DNA of 64,000 nucleotides from Winogradskyella vincentii (GTDB lineage Bacteria; Bacteroidota; Bacteroidia; Flavobacteriales; Flavobacteriaceae), in contig NZ_JAIUJS010000003.1 in NCBI RefSeq assembly GCF_020166345.1, positions 372,001 through 436,000 of the forward strand, given 5' to 3'. Position numbers and translations under genes: made by a program. Of this stretch, positions 16,266 to 25,670 are shown piece by piece; positions within the stretch are counted from its first letter, which is position 1, and the number at the start of each line of letters is the position of its first letter. Under the pieces are notes generated by a model, which was not told the DNA's origin, searched no databases, and was given only the letters and a program-made list of their open reading frames with translations.

Positions 16266-17496
16266 CATACGACATTATATATATGACCTCTTGATAGAAA
16301 AGGGGTTTTCAGAAACTTCAGCTCAATACATTAACATGATTTGTTTATTGTTAGCTGTATTAGTTATTGCGTTTGTAGTTGATTTTATTACAAAAAGATT
16401 GCTGTGGCGTTTCTCCGCTGGTCTTGCAAAACGGACTAAAACGAATTTTGATGATATCCTAATTAGTAATAAACTACCAAGAAACATAGCGCACATAATT
16501 CCGCTTATCATTCTTATAGAATTTGTTCCTCAGGTTTTTACAGATTTTGAATATGCCGAAGATATTATTGAAAAAACTTTAAAAGTTATTGCTGTAATAT
16601 TAACGCTTAGGATAATTAGAAGTTTTTTAAATTCTATTAAAGACTATCTAAAAACATTAGCTAAATATAAAGATAAACCTGTTGATAGTTACATACAGGT
16701 ATTTATGATATTTGCATGGATCTTAGGAGTCTTTGGAATCTTTTCTATCCTTACAGGTATTACTTTTTTGAAATTTGCATTTACCCTTGGTACTGCATCT
16801 GCAGTTATCCTGTTAATTTTTAAAGACACCATTCTAGGGTTTGTAGCTAGTATTCAAGTGTCTATTAATGACATGGTGCGTATTGGAGACTGGATTACTT
16901 TTGAGAAATATGGTGCTGATGGTGACGTCATAGAAATAAACCTGGCAACCGTCAAAGTGCAAAATTGGGATAAAACAATAACAACCATACCGACATATGC
17001 TTTGATATCTGATTCTTTTAAGAACTGGAGAGGTATGATGTCTTCTGGTGGTAGGAGGATAAAACGATCAGTTATTATAAAAACCTCGACTATAAAATTT
17101 TTAACGGATGAAGATATTCAGCGCTTTAAAAAAATTCAATTAATATCTAATTTCATAGAACAAAAATCAAAAGAGATTAAAAAGTTTAATACAGATAATG
17201 CTATTGATAAATCTGTGTTAATCAATGGACGCAATTTGACCAATTTTGGAGTTTTTAGAAAATACCTTTTAACCTATGTTGAAAATCACTCAGCTATAAA
17301 CCATGATATGACTTTAATGGTACGCCAACTAGAACCAACACCTCAAGGTATACCAATGGAGATTTATGCATTTAGTGCAGACATACGCTGGCAAAATTAT
17401 GAGTTTATTATGGGTGATATTTTTGATCATGTTTTAGCTTCTGTATCTTATTTTGATTTGGAAATTTACGAACTAAGCGTTGCAAATTCTGATTAG
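16252..17496 (+). CDS. MscS-family mechanosensitive channel, YbdG-like
   Basis: A 414-residue channel with about five N-terminal hydrophobic helices. The MscS pore region is at about 170-195 (LGTASAVILLIFKDTILGFVASIQV), followed by the beta domain VRIGDWITFEKYGADGDV with IEINLATVKVQNWD and TTIPTYALISDSFKNW. The length and the NWRGM-SGGRRIKRS segment match the YbdG (miniconductance) type rather than small MscS. It protects against hypo-osmotic shock. It overlaps the DUF3817 gene by 14 bp. A second MscS-type gene lies at 18838. Confidence 0.92.
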   Translation: MKTLSIRHYIYDLLIEKGFSETSAQYINMICLLLAVLVIAFVVDFITKRLLWRFSAGLAKRTKTNFDDILISNKLPRNIAHIIPLIILIEFVPQVFTDFEYAEDIIEKTLKVIAVILTLRIIRSFLNSIKDYLKTLAKYKDKPVDSYIQVFMIFAWILGVFGIFSILTGITFLKFAFTLGTASAVILLIFKDTILGFVASIQVSINDMVRIGDWITFEKYGADGDVIEINLATVKVQNWDKTITTIPTYALISDSFKNWRGMMSSGGRRIKRSVIIKTSTIKFLTDEDIQRFKKIQLISNFIEQKSKEIKKFNTDNAIDKSVLINGRNLTNFGVFRKYLLTYVENHSAINHDMTLMVRQLEPTPQGIPMEIYAFSADIRWQNYEFIMGDIFDHVLASVSYFDLEIYELSVANSD

Positions 17497-17519
17497 CTTT
17501 TGGATAACTTGAAACGGCA

Positions 17520-17541
17520 TTGTTAATAACAACGTTAACAA
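17520..17541. repeat. Interrupted palindrome TTGTTAA-N8-TTAACAA
   Basis: A near-identical element with a 6-base spacer occurs at 32089-32108, in both cases upstream of a plus-strand gene. The half-site TTATTAAC(A) resembles a weak DnaA box. Function unknown. Confidence 0.4.
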
Positions 17542-17611
17542 GATATCGATGCTATAAGAATATTCTTAGGGTTAATAATTAAATTTAATTCCAAATTAAT
17601 CCTACCTAATC

Positions 17612-18028
17612 ATGAACAAGCGATCCGAAAACCTACACACTATTAGACCTATTATAGCCTCTGCTAAGATTTATGAAGCAATGAGTGCTGACGAAAAGTT
17701 TCAAAATGAAACCCTAAGACCTATAATTAAAATGCAACATGATTTATTTGTTGCTGTCTTTAAAAATTATATTTCTAAGCGCAAGAATGTATTTTATGAA
17801 CTGTCATTACAAAAGCAGTTAGATTATATAGAAAATGCTATTCACAAGGACATGAAGTTTAGAAATTCTATTAAGGGTATGATTATTGGCCAATTTACAA
17901 TTGAAGAGTACGATACTTATATTCAAAATTCGTCTGCATTAAATAAGCGTATGATGAATATTGTAAAGAATCGCCTAATAAATAGTATTCAATTGTTTAT
18001 AAAGCCAGATGTTCTAAAGGCCGTTTAG
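17612..18028 (+). CDS. Conserved hypothetical all-helical protein, 138 aa
   Basis: A 138-residue soluble protein, mostly alpha-helical and basic, with no signal peptide or enzymatic motif. Segments such as LRPIIKMQHDLFVAVFKNYI and MKFRNSIKGMIIGQFTIEEY look conserved in type, and I have an impression of it as a widespread flavobacterial protein of unknown role. It has its own 115-bp upstream region with an interrupted palindrome (TTGTTAA...TTAACAA at 17520-17541). Its stop overlaps the convergent DUF2461 gene by 4 bp. Confidence 0.72.
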   Translation: MNKRSENLHTIRPIIASAKIYEAMSADEKFQNETLRPIIKMQHDLFVAVFKNYISKRKNVFYELSLQKQLDYIENAIHKDMKFRNSIKGMIIGQFTIEEYDTYIQNSSALNKRMMNIVKNRLINSIQLFIKPDVLKAV

Positions 18029-18702
18029 AGCAAAGATTCTCCATTTAAATTTGTTGTGAGTACATCACTCATATAATCAAAGAATGGTCTCACGTTGACA
18101 AATGAGGTATTTACATCATCTAGGAAACCCTTTGAATTAACCTCTTTATCAGTATATTTTTTAATAAATATAAATTGCTTTTTCCTAATTAAATCAATTG
18201 CTGGATGTTCTTTATCAAATCCTTTTGGAGCAGTTTTTAGTTCGTCACCAACAAAACCTCCCCAAGTATTTTTGAATTTTGGCTGATCTAATATTTCACG
18301 TATTTCACTATCATCCATTTCAAACTCTTTTCTTATCCTAAACAAATCTTCCTTGTTTGGCTCCCAAAATCCAGTAGCAATAAATGACTCATTGTTTGGT
18401 TGTATATGCAAATAGTAGCCTCCTCTCAATTCAGGCTTTTTTCTATGAAAAGAACCACCAAAATGAATTTTATATGGAAGTTTATTTTTAGAAAATCTAA
18501 CATCTCTGTAAATTCTAAAAACTTTTACCTTATCTATTTGATCATGGTTATTCAATAATTCACCAAGAGAGTTGTAGGCGTCCTTTACTTTGGCTTCAAT
18601 TGATTTAAATTCTGCCTTATTATCGTTAAACCAATCTCTATTGTTGTTTTTGGATAATTTTTTTAGAAAAGGAAGTGTCTCTTTTGGAATTGTATTGACC
18701 AT
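18025..18702 (-). CDS. DUF2461 (TIGR02453-type) protein
   Basis: A cytosolic protein of 225 residues with the family hallmarks: FLKKLSKNNNRDWFNDNKAEF near the start, VFRIYRDVRFSKNKLPYK, and YYLHIQPNNESFIATGFWEP. No biochemical function is established for the family. I start it at M-V-N-T-I (18702) instead of the longer frame from 18729, because the extra nine residues (MYFYRNRLN) are encoded across a terminator stem and are not family-like. Confidence 0.87.
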   Translation of the reverse strand: MVNTIPKETLPFLKKLSKNNNRDWFNDNKAEFKSIEAKVKDAYNSLGELLNNHDQIDKVKVFRIYRDVRFSKNKLPYKIHFGGSFHRKKPELRGGYYLHIQPNNESFIATGFWEPNKEDLFRIRKEFEMDDSEIREILDQPKFKNTWGGFVGDELKTAPKGFDKEHPAIDLIRKKQFIFIKKYTDKEVNSKGFLDDVNTSFVNVRPFFDYMSDVLTTNLNGESLL

Positions 18703-18727
18703 ATTTAATCTGTTTCTATAAAAATAC

Positions 18728-18753
18728 AAAAAGCCACATACAAGGTGGCTTTT
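18728..18753 (-). terminator. Terminator of the small MscS gene
   Basis: On the minus strand: AAAAGCCAC, a 7-base loop, GTGGCTTTTT, then T-rich sequence. It lies 85 bp after the stop of the 300-residue channel and just before DUF2461. Confidence 0.72.
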
Positions 18754-18837
18754 GAATCTGATTTTAAGATTAAATTAGAACTTGTGTTCTATTTATCTCA
18801 ACTTCTATAAGAGATGAAGTATTATTTAAAAAGATTA

Positions 18838-19740
18838 TTAATTATTTGAGAATGCATCTTCAAGATCTGGAGCATTCACCTTTAGTTTGTTGTCAAACTG
18901 AAGGGTTCTTATTGGGAAAGGAATATTAATACCTGCTTTATCATATGCCTTTTTAATTTCTATAATAGCCTTGGTTTTAGCTCTAAGTTTTTCTAGCATA
19001 CTTTCAGCATCAATCCAAAATCTACACAGATAGTTTATCGAACTATCTCCAAACCCAGTATAATAAAATTCTACATCTTCCAGTTTTTCTACCTGATCGA
19101 AAGTTTTAGCAATAGTCTCTTTTGTTAATAGCTCAACTTTTTCCAAATCTGACTCGTATCCTACACCACATTCTAAAAAAACGCGCATTCTTGTTGTAAG
19201 TGAGTAATTTTTAAGTGGGTTTTCTAAAATTGTTTTATTTGGAATTACAACAATGTTGTTGTCAGCTTCCTTTAATGTAAAATCCTTAAGATTAATATCA
19301 ATAACTTCACCTGAAAATCCGGTAGTCTCAACCCAGTTTCCTATTTGAATTTTTTTTCTAAAGGATAGTATTAATCCTGCAAACGTATTAGCTAAAGTTC
19401 CTTGTAATGCTAGGCCTATTGCCAAACCAACCACACCAGCACCTGCCAGTAGAGAGGTTAATGCTTTGCCTAAATTCATTACACCTAGTGCCATAAACAA
19501 TCCTAAGGACACCACAATTACTGCTGTGACTCTAGAAATTGTATTTCTAATAGATTCTTGCTCTACTTTACGAGCTACTACTTTACCCACTAATTTACTG
19601 ATATATTTTGCGGCAAAATATGATACTGTCATAACCAGTATCGCAAGGATAAAATTAGGTATGTATTCTATGGTTGTGTTAAACCAGCCTTGGAGCTTAA
19701 TTATGAGGTTCTCCAATGCGGTATTAAATTGTTCTTTCAT
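18838..19740 (-). CDS. Small-conductance mechanosensitive channel, MscS family
   Basis: A 300-residue protein of classic MscS size with three membrane helices (about 26-45, 69-88 and 93-125). The pore helix has the Gly/Ala pattern GAGVVGLAIGLALQGTLANTFAG and is followed by the beta domain IQIGNWVETTGFSGEVIDIN and VVIPNKTILENPLKNYS. The C-terminal alpha/beta cage ends with NIPFPIRTLQ. It releases solutes on membrane tension. It is monocistronic, with a terminator at 18728-18753. The window therefore holds both a YbdG-like and an MscS-like channel within 4 kb. Confidence 0.95.
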   Translation of the reverse strand: MKEQFNTALENLIIKLQGWFNTTIEYIPNFILAILVMTVSYFAAKYISKLVGKVVARKVEQESIRNTISRVTAVIVVSLGLFMALGVMNLGKALTSLLAGAGVVGLAIGLALQGTLANTFAGLILSFRKKIQIGNWVETTGFSGEVIDINLKDFTLKEADNNIVVIPNKTILENPLKNYSLTTRMRVFLECGVGYESDLEKVELLTKETIAKTFDQVEKLEDVEFYYTGFGDSSINYLCRFWIDAESMLEKLRAKTKAIIEIKKAYDKAGINIPFPIRTLQFDNKLKVNAPDLEDAFSNN

Positions 19741-19787
19741 GTTTTTGATGTTTTAAATTAAATGGTTCTAGGAATGTTTAATAGTCA

Positions 19788-20285
19788 TTACACTAAACTG
19801 TCATTTAATTGAGATGCTGTTTCTTTGGTAAACGCATCTAACATCCAACTACTTTTCTCAAGCTCCCTAATATATGCACCAATTAAGTCTATTGTACCTT
19901 CATCATTTGTTTCTTCTGCTTTTTTTACAACTTTAGACATCTGTTTTAAAAGAACTCCATGGTTCTCTAAAATGGCTTTTACCATTTGAACATCTGTTAA
20001 CTTAGACGATACCTCTTCAATAGATGAAGTCTTTAAATAATCTTTTAAATTACTCATCGGATGATATCTCAATGTTAGTATACGCTCCGCAATTTCATCT
20101 ATTTTATCTCTAGCTTCTATATATAATTCTTCAAACTTTTCATGTAATTCAAAAAAGTTTTCACCAAGAATATTCCAATGGAAGTTTCTTAGATTTTGAT
20201 AATAAATATGATAGTCTGCTAGTAAAGTGTTTAATTCTACAACAGTTGGTAATAATTTTTCGTCGTTAATATTTAAGTAATTCAT
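19788..20285 (-). CDS. dps: Dps-family ferritin-like DNA-protection protein
   Basis: A 165-residue four-helix-bundle protein from ATG 20285. All four Dps ferroxidase ligands are in register: H36 (NFHW), H48 (ELHEKF), D63 and E67 (KIDEIAER). It should oxidise and store iron in a 12-mer and protect DNA from peroxide. The open frame extends 34 codons upstream to 20387, but that stretch (SNSYILFNVKRSRTNKN) is not Dps-like, so I start at M-N-Y-L-N. It stands alone; peroxide or starvation control would be usual but no operator was identified. Confidence 0.94.
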   Translation of the reverse strand: MNYLNINDEKLLPTVVELNTLLADYHIYYQNLRNFHWNILGENFFELHEKFEELYIEARDKIDEIAERILTLRYHPMSNLKDYLKTSSIEEVSSKLTDVQMVKAILENHGVLLKQMSKVVKKAEETNDEGTIDLIGAYIRELEKSSWMLDAFTKETASQLNDSLV

Positions 20286-20542
20286 AACTATAGTTCTGTT
20301 TTTATTTGTTCTACTTCGTTTTACATTAAATAATATATAGGAATTAGAACTCAAGTCAAGTGACTTAACAGGGTTTAACGAAGACACATCTATATTAACT
20401 TAATATTATGTTAAGTATATGTCCAAATGTTAATGTGTCAATATCAAAACCAATCGGTAAAACTCAAATGTTAAAAAATAAACTTGCGTAGTGATATAAT
20501 TTTCACTATCATGCACTCCTATTTAAAATTCACAATAAATTT

Positions 20543-20764
20543 ATGGGTAGACCAGCAACTAGACCAACCAAATTAAAGGATGGTTTTTACATTGAAATTA
20601 GAAACAAAGGTTCAAAATCAGGTGTTAAACTTTACAGTGGTACTAAATTACAAATGCATCGTGCAATAAAAATGTACGAACGTTCTAAAGAGGTCATCAT
20701 TCTTGGTGAATCTGTTAACGGAAAATTTGTAGATAAAGAGCCAAAATTACATGTTGTAGAATAA
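20543..20764 (+). CDS. Small basic conserved hypothetical protein, 73 aa
   Basis: A 73-residue lysine/arginine-rich protein starting MGRPATRPTKLKDGFYIEIR. It has no membrane segment. The compact strand-turn-strand-helix pattern (GFYIEIRNKG...GVKLYSGTKLQMHRAIKMYERS) resembles small nucleic-acid-associated proteins of Flavobacteriaceae, but I cannot name a family. It has its own upstream region and a strong terminator directly behind it, which supports an independently expressed, probably abundant small protein. Confidence 0.75.
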   Translation: MGRPATRPTKLKDGFYIEIRNKGSKSGVKLYSGTKLQMHRAIKMYERSKEVIILGESVNGKFVDKEPKLHVVE

Positions 20765-20784
20765 GAAAATTAATATTTTAAATT

Positions 20785-20817
20785 AAAGGGTGTTAGCAAA
20801 AACTAGCACCCTTTTTT
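20785..20817 (+). terminator. Intrinsic terminator of the 73-aa gene
   Basis: GGGTGTTAG, a six-base A-rich loop, CTAGCACCC, then six T. One G-T wobble in the stem. Confidence 0.88.
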
Positions 20818-20900
20818 ATTTCTTAATAATCAATGATTTAACAGTTTTAATTGTTTTTTTATAAATTGTGACAATAATTACTAACTAAATCATCAATATT

Positions 20901-21320
20901 ATGACATCAACAACACAGAAACCACCAGTATGGTTTTGGATTATTAGTGTACTTGCTTTAGTCTGGAATGCAATGGGTGTAATGGCCTATTTGGGCCGAG
21001 CATTTGCTACAGACGAAATGATTGCAGCACTTCCAGAAGAACAGCAAGCAGAATTTCTAGTGGAATATCCTGCATGGTATACTGCAGCATTTGCCTTGGC
21101 AGTATTCTGTGGTGCATTAGGAGCTCTATTCTTATTGATCAGAAAAAAATGGGCAATCTCAATGTTTGTGATATCAGCTCTGTCTGCCATTGTTCAGCAT
21201 GTTTATTTATTTATGAACGTTGAGGGTATGAGTTTAACAATGCCAATAATGGTAATTGTAATTTGTATTGTACTAGTTTGGTTTGCTAGACATTCATCAT
21301 CCAAGAACTGGATATCTTAA
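20901..21320 (+). CDS. Four-helix integral membrane protein of unknown function
   Basis: A 139-residue protein with hydrophobic helices at about 10-31, 57-80, 86-105 and 111-129 and an acidic extracytoplasmic loop (MIAALPEEQQAEFLVEYPAW). The plan resembles small DoxX-like or sugar-transporter-like membrane proteins found widely in marine bacteria. No charged active-site motif is seen. It is a single-gene unit between two terminators. Confidence 0.8.
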   Translation: MTSTTQKPPVWFWIISVLALVWNAMGVMAYLGRAFATDEMIAALPEEQQAEFLVEYPAWYTAAFALAVFCGALGALFLLIRKKWAISMFVISALSAIVQHVYLFMNVEGMSLTMPIMVIVICIVLVWFARHSSSKNWIS

Positions 21321-21340
21321 AAATTAACCAACCAATCAAT

Positions 21341-21373
21341 AAAAAGGTATTAGTATTTACTAATGCCTTTTTT
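21341..21373 (+). terminator. Intrinsic terminator of the four-helix membrane protein gene
   Basis: AAAAGGTATTAGTA, TT, TACTAATGCCTTTTTT: a 14-bp stem with one G-T pair and a T run. Confidence 0.88.
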
Positions 21374-21410
21374 GGTTTTAAAATATTAGATTTGGTAACA
21401 AATAAAAAAT

Positions 21411-23138
21411 ATGAAGTTAGGTACAATTGATTGGGTAATAATCATTTTCTTTTTAAGCTTATTTGCATTCATTGGCGTATATGTTTCCAAACGCGCTGGT
21501 AAAAACACTAATGAGTTTTTTCTATCTGGTAGAAATATGCCTTGGTGGTTATTAGGTGTTAGTATGGTAGCTACAACATTTGCTGCTGATACACCAGGAC
21601 TTGTAACGGAATTGGTTAGAAATGATGGTGTATCTGGCAATTGGGTTTGGTGGGCATTATTGCTTACAGGTATGCTAACTGTGTTTTTTTATGCCAAACT
21701 ATGGCGAAGAAGTGGTATTACAACAGATCTTGAATTTTACGAACTTAGATATACTGGTAAAAGTGCCGCATTCTTAAGAGGGTTTAGGGCAATTTATTTA
21801 GGTGTAATTTTTAACATCATTACAATGGCTGGTGTATGTTTAGCCGGAGCAAAAATTGCGAATATTTTGCTTGGTTTTTCACAAGAGCAAACCTTGATAT
21901 ATTCTTCAATAATTGTTGTTTTTTATGCATCCTTAGGAGGTTTGAAAGGTGTACTTATAACCGATTTTATTCAATTTATTATTGCTATGGTTGGCAGTAT
22001 TTGGGCTACGATCTATATTGTTGGTCTACCTGAAATAAATGGGTTGTCAGCACTTTTGACCCATGATAGTGTGAGTTCTAAATTAGATTTTTTTCCTGAT
22101 TTTAATAATACTGAGGCTTTAATTACCCTATTAATTATTCCTCTTGCTGTTCAATGGTGGAGCACTTGGTATCCTGGTGCCGAACCAGGTGGTGGTGGAT
22201 ATATTGCACAGAGAATGTTAGCCGCTAAAGATGAAAAACACGCAACTTGGGCAACCCTGTTCTTTAATTTTGCGCATTATGCCATGAGACCTTGGCCGTG
22301 GATTATTGTAGGTCTTGCTTCATTGGTTATATTCCCAGACCTTAATTCTATTTCAAGTGCATTTCCAGGTCTAACTGCTGAGATGCAAGGAGATGATGTT
22401 GCTTATGCCGCTATGATGACATATTTACCTGCAGGACTTATAGGAATTGTTATGACATCTTTAATCGCTGCATTTATGAGTACTATATCTACTCAATTGA
22501 ATTGGGGAAGTTCTTATGTAGTTAATGATTTTTATAGTAGATTCATTAATAAAGAAGCATCAGAAAAACAAAAAGTACGCGTTGGTAGAATTTCTACTGT
22601 TTTATTGATGATTTTAGCAGCTTGGTTTTCTTTTTATTTGCAATCTGCAAAGGATGTATTTAACCTATTATTACAGATAGGTGCAGGTACTGGCTTGCTT
22701 TTTATACTTAGATGGTTTTGGCATCGCGTGAATCCATTTAGTGAAATAGCTGCAATGGTGATTTCATTTTCTATTGCATTATTCTTTTTCATTAATGGAA
22801 AGTTAAATGTTCCTATCATAGATTTACCGTCACATTGGCAATTAGTCACTGGAGTTGTAATTACCACTTTGGGTTGGGTCTTGGTGACTGTATTTACCAA
22901 ACCCACAAATCAAAAGACCATAGATGAGTTTGATAGCTTGGTTTTTGCTGGTAAATCTAAATTTAATGGTTTTGGATTAAAAATCGTAGCATTCATTATT
23001 GGTACCTTAGGAGTGTACTCAACATTATTCAGTATAGGTAGTTTTATTTATGGTAATACTATTAAGGGAATTATTCTTTTAAGCTTAAGTGCAATAGCCT
23101 GCATAATTATAGTAAAAATTATTCAGAAAACTGATTAA
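21411..23138 (+). CDS. Sodium:solute symporter (SSS family)
   Basis: A 575-residue transporter with about 13-14 membrane helices. The N-terminus (DWVIIIFFLSLFAFIGVYVS, NEFFLSGRNMPWWLLGVSM) and the GLKGVLITDFIQFIIAMVGS helix are SSS hallmarks. It would couple Na+ influx to uptake of a solute such as a sugar, amino acid or carboxylate; the substrate is not readable. The long form with SGRNMPWW and a cytosolic loop rich in WYPGAEPGGGGYIAQRM is the type often seen near sugar-acid genes, but no catabolic genes are adjacent. Its end overlaps the convergent truA by 4 bp. Confidence 0.93.
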   Translation: MKLGTIDWVIIIFFLSLFAFIGVYVSKRAGKNTNEFFLSGRNMPWWLLGVSMVATTFAADTPGLVTELVRNDGVSGNWVWWALLLTGMLTVFFYAKLWRRSGITTDLEFYELRYTGKSAAFLRGFRAIYLGVIFNIITMAGVCLAGAKIANILLGFSQEQTLIYSSIIVVFYASLGGLKGVLITDFIQFIIAMVGSIWATIYIVGLPEINGLSALLTHDSVSSKLDFFPDFNNTEALITLLIIPLAVQWWSTWYPGAEPGGGGYIAQRMLAAKDEKHATWATLFFNFAHYAMRPWPWIIVGLASLVIFPDLNSISSAFPGLTAEMQGDDVAYAAMMTYLPAGLIGIVMTSLIAAFMSTISTQLNWGSSYVVNDFYSRFINKEASEKQKVRVGRISTVLLMILAAWFSFYLQSAKDVFNLLLQIGAGTGLLFILRWFWHRVNPFSEIAAMVISFSIALFFFINGKLNVPIIDLPSHWQLVTGVVITTLGWVLVTVFTKPTNQKTIDEFDSLVFAGKSKFNGFGLKIVAFIIGTLGVYSTLFSIGSFIYGNTIKGIILLSLSAIACIIIVKIIQKTD

Positions 23139-23920
23139 TCAAAATCCAAGGAATGGAGTATTAAACCTGATGCCGGAGCAATATAATCCATAACTTCCAG
23201 GCTGTCATCTTTTAATGTTGAAGCAATATAATCTAGGGTTACTTCTCCTCTTCCTAATTTTATCAAGCAACCAAACATTAATCTAATTTGATTACGCATA
23301 AAACCTTTTCCTCTAATTTTATAAACATATGTTGATTCGGGAAAGAAATTAGCGGTGTATATGTTATTATTGGTAATTACAGATTTTCCAATTGTTCTAA
23401 TATATTCACCTTTATTAGTTGCGCGATAGCAATAAGATTTAAAATTATGAGTGCCCTCAAATAACCTTGCACCTTCTTTCATTAATTCTACATCTAATGA
23501 ATCTAAAATGGTAGATAAAATTGGTGCACAAAACGGGTGATTCTTAGATCCTTCAGAGAAAACATAATGATATTCCTTTATTTTAGAATCTTGAATTACA
23601 TTAAATTTTTCGTCTACCTCTTTAATCTTTAATGCTCTAATGTCTTGAGGTAAATTATGGTTGAATAATTGAAGAAAGGCATCAAAATCCTCTATCGGCT
23701 TGTCATAAAGAAACAGCTCTAATGCGGCTTCATTGGCAGAAACCATAGCATCCGTTCTTCCTGCACCTAATGTTTTAAATTTTTGATCACCTAAAATGAA
23801 CTTAAGCGTTCTATCGATCATTAAATGCAATGTTTTTACATCAGGTTGTTTTTGCCAACCATGAAAACGATAACCTAAATACTGAATTTTAATAAGGTAG
23901 TAATAGCGTTTATTAAACAT
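23135..23920 (-). CDS. truA: tRNA pseudouridine synthase, TruA family (divergent)
   Basis: A 261-residue pseudouridine synthase. The N-terminus YYLIKIQYLGYRFHGWQKQP and the catalytic-aspartate motif GAGRTDAMVSANEA (D57) are of TruA type, and the C-terminal RGKGFMRNQIRLMFGCL closes the fold. Canonical TruA has GRTDxGVHA; here it reads GRTDAMVSA, so the gene belongs to a divergent branch and the tRNA position it modifies (38-40 in true TruA) is less certain. It has its own start region and converges with the symporter. Confidence 0.85.
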   Translation of the reverse strand: MFNKRYYYLIKIQYLGYRFHGWQKQPDVKTLHLMIDRTLKFILGDQKFKTLGAGRTDAMVSANEAALELFLYDKPIEDFDAFLQLFNHNLPQDIRALKIKEVDEKFNVIQDSKIKEYHYVFSEGSKNHPFCAPILSTILDSLDVELMKEGARLFEGTHNFKSYCYRATNKGEYIRTIGKSVITNNNIYTANFFPESTYVYKIRGKGFMRNQIRLMFGCLIKLGRGEVTLDYIASTLKDDSLEVMDYIAPASGLILHSLDFD

Positions 23921-23960
23921 AAATACAAGAACGCCATTTTGAGGTAACTACACAAATAAA

Positions 23961-24524
23961 CTATTTGTCTTTGTCTAAAGGTAGAATTTCGCCTGTATAT
24001 CTTATTGCAGTCCTATTAGAACCATAAACGATCATATTGCTCTTGTAGTTGGTAAATACAACCATTCTTACCCTAAATTGTTCTACGGTACTATTTGCGT
24101 CAAATTGAATAATAATTTTATCGCCATTGTTTTTTTCTTCGATTGAAAAATCGGTATATGGACCAGAAAAATTAATACCATTATCTGAAATATCACTGAA
24201 TCCCACATTACGCATTTCTCCAAAAAATGACAAACTACCTTCTGTATTGTCACCATCTAATATTAAAAAGTCACCATTGCTTGACAAATTTATTTGACCT
24301 CCTAAGTTTTGAGTTCCTTTCATTAATGCATTAGTAGCACGTATTACATCATTAGATTGCATAGGATAAGCAAACTTAGCATCAAATTTAAACGTCTTGG
24401 CCCGAACCATTTCTCTTAATTCTTCTGTCTTCTTAATACCCTCAGGAGAGAGTTCGTTTTTTGAACTACCACAATCAAAGAATATAGTAGAAATTAAAAA
24501 CAACAAAACAAACCTCGATTTCAT
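23961..24524 (-). CDS. DUF4251 exported protein
   Basis: A 187-residue exported protein. The N-terminus is a signal sequence ending FFDCGSS, a possible lipoprotein site, though Asp before the Cys is unusual for a lipobox. The mature part matches DUF4251: FKFDAKFAYPMQSNDVIRATNALM, then GEMRNVGFSDISDNGINFSGPYTDF, then a closing strand region. The family is Bacteroidota-specific, beta-rich and of unknown function. It lies 40 bp upstream of truA on the same strand and may be co-transcribed with it. Confidence 0.85.
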   Translation of the reverse strand: MKSRFVLLFLISTIFFDCGSSKNELSPEGIKKTEELREMVRAKTFKFDAKFAYPMQSNDVIRATNALMKGTQNLGGQINLSSNGDFLILDGDNTEGSLSFFGEMRNVGFSDISDNGINFSGPYTDFSIEEKNNGDKIIIQFDANSTVEQFRVRMVVFTNYKSNMIVYGSNRTAIRYTGEILPLDKDK

Positions 24525-24758
24525 AATATTGAATTCTAAATCACACCTTTAAAGATAATAATTATGTCACTTTTAAATTATGAAATTAATGTTAATATTA
24601 TTCTGTTTTAATATTTGTAAATACATTAATCGAAGTATAATGTATTAATATTCTGTAATTTACTTATAATCGTTTTTAATGCTGTTTGGTCGAATTGATT
24701 AATACCTAACGCAATTTATTGATACCTTTATTTTGCTATTAATCTATATTCAATTAAA

Positions 24759-25598
24759 ATGATTACCCTCAAATCAGTTAGATATTCAATTACAAAGTTT
24801 ATTTCATTTCTCAATAAATCCTTTGTACAAAACAGCTATTATATTCTATCCCTAGCATTATTTTTAAATCTTCACGCCTACGCTTTAGATGGCTCAAATA
24901 GTGCTCACATAGGTTTAGTTAAGCTACAAATTGATAATGACGAAAATAACTTTAGAACAGACATTTATTTCAATGCCAATGCGTCATTAGGTTTAGATCC
25001 AGGTTATGATTCTTCGTTATTTGGTGGTGTTGCACCAGATTTTTCAGTGTATTCATTGCTCGTTGAGGATAACACAGGAATACCAATGGGTATTCAAGCA
25101 TTAGGAGAATATGACATGAATGGCACCATAGTTCCTATAGGTATTCATACTGTTCAAGGCGAACTGATTTCAGTACAGATAACTGAAAACACGATTTCTC
25201 CATCCATAAACATATATCTTGAGGATACTGAATTAGGTACATTGACTTTATTAAATTCAAATAATTATCAGTTTTTAGCCCAAGAAAATATCACTGGCAC
25301 CGGAAGATTCTATTTAAGATTTGGCGCTGATGTTTTAAGTATTAATGATTCTCCATTAGACAGTTTAAAGATTCATTCAAATTTTGAATTAGATCAAATA
25401 ATTGTTTCTGGTCAATTAAATAGTCCTACAATTTTTGCACTTTATGATATTCAAGGTAAAAAAGTAATTTCTAATAAATTTGACCCGTTGAGCAGTTCAA
25501 ATACAATTCAAGTTTCTAATCTTTCCTCTGGTATTTATATAATTGAACTAACTGACAATAATGGATATAGGCGATCCAAGAAGTTGCTAATTAAATAA
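24759..25598 (+). CDS. T9SS type A sorting-domain protein, secreted
   Basis: A 279-residue protein with an N-terminal export signal (hydrophobic run YYILSLALFLNLHAYA at about 27-42, an unusually long n-region). The last 75 residues are a type A T9SS C-terminal domain: FALYDIQGKKVISNKF, then SNLSSGIYIIELTDNNG and a basic end RRSKKLLIK. The middle, about 45-200, is beta-rich with no recognised catalytic motif. It is exported across the outer membrane and either released or anchored. Monocistronic, with a good terminator. Confidence 0.85.
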   Translation: MITLKSVRYSITKFISFLNKSFVQNSYYILSLALFLNLHAYALDGSNSAHIGLVKLQIDNDENNFRTDIYFNANASLGLDPGYDSSLFGGVAPDFSVYSLLVEDNTGIPMGIQALGEYDMNGTIVPIGIHTVQGELISVQITENTISPSINIYLEDTELGTLTLLNSNNYQFLAQENITGTGRFYLRFGADVLSINDSPLDSLKIHSNFELDQIIVSGQLNSPTIFALYDIQGKKVISNKFDPLSSSNTIQVSNLSSGIYIIELTDNNGYRRSKKLLIK

Positions 25599-25613
25599 AT
25601 CAACAATAAATAG

Positions 25614-25647
25614 AAAGCCACAGACTTTAACAATCTGTGGCTTTTTT
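25614..25647. terminator. Bidirectional terminator
   Basis: AAAGCCACAGA, nine-base loop, TCTGTGGCTTTTTT. It serves the T9SS gene on plus and, 23 bp past its stop, the EF-G-like operon on minus. Confidence 0.88.
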
Positions 25648-25670
25648 AATTTAGTTAGTTAGCAAAACCT

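Noticed and set aside
20286-20387. N-terminal extension of Dps
   Set aside because: The added 34 residues are not Dps-like; the family begins at M-N-Y-L-N.
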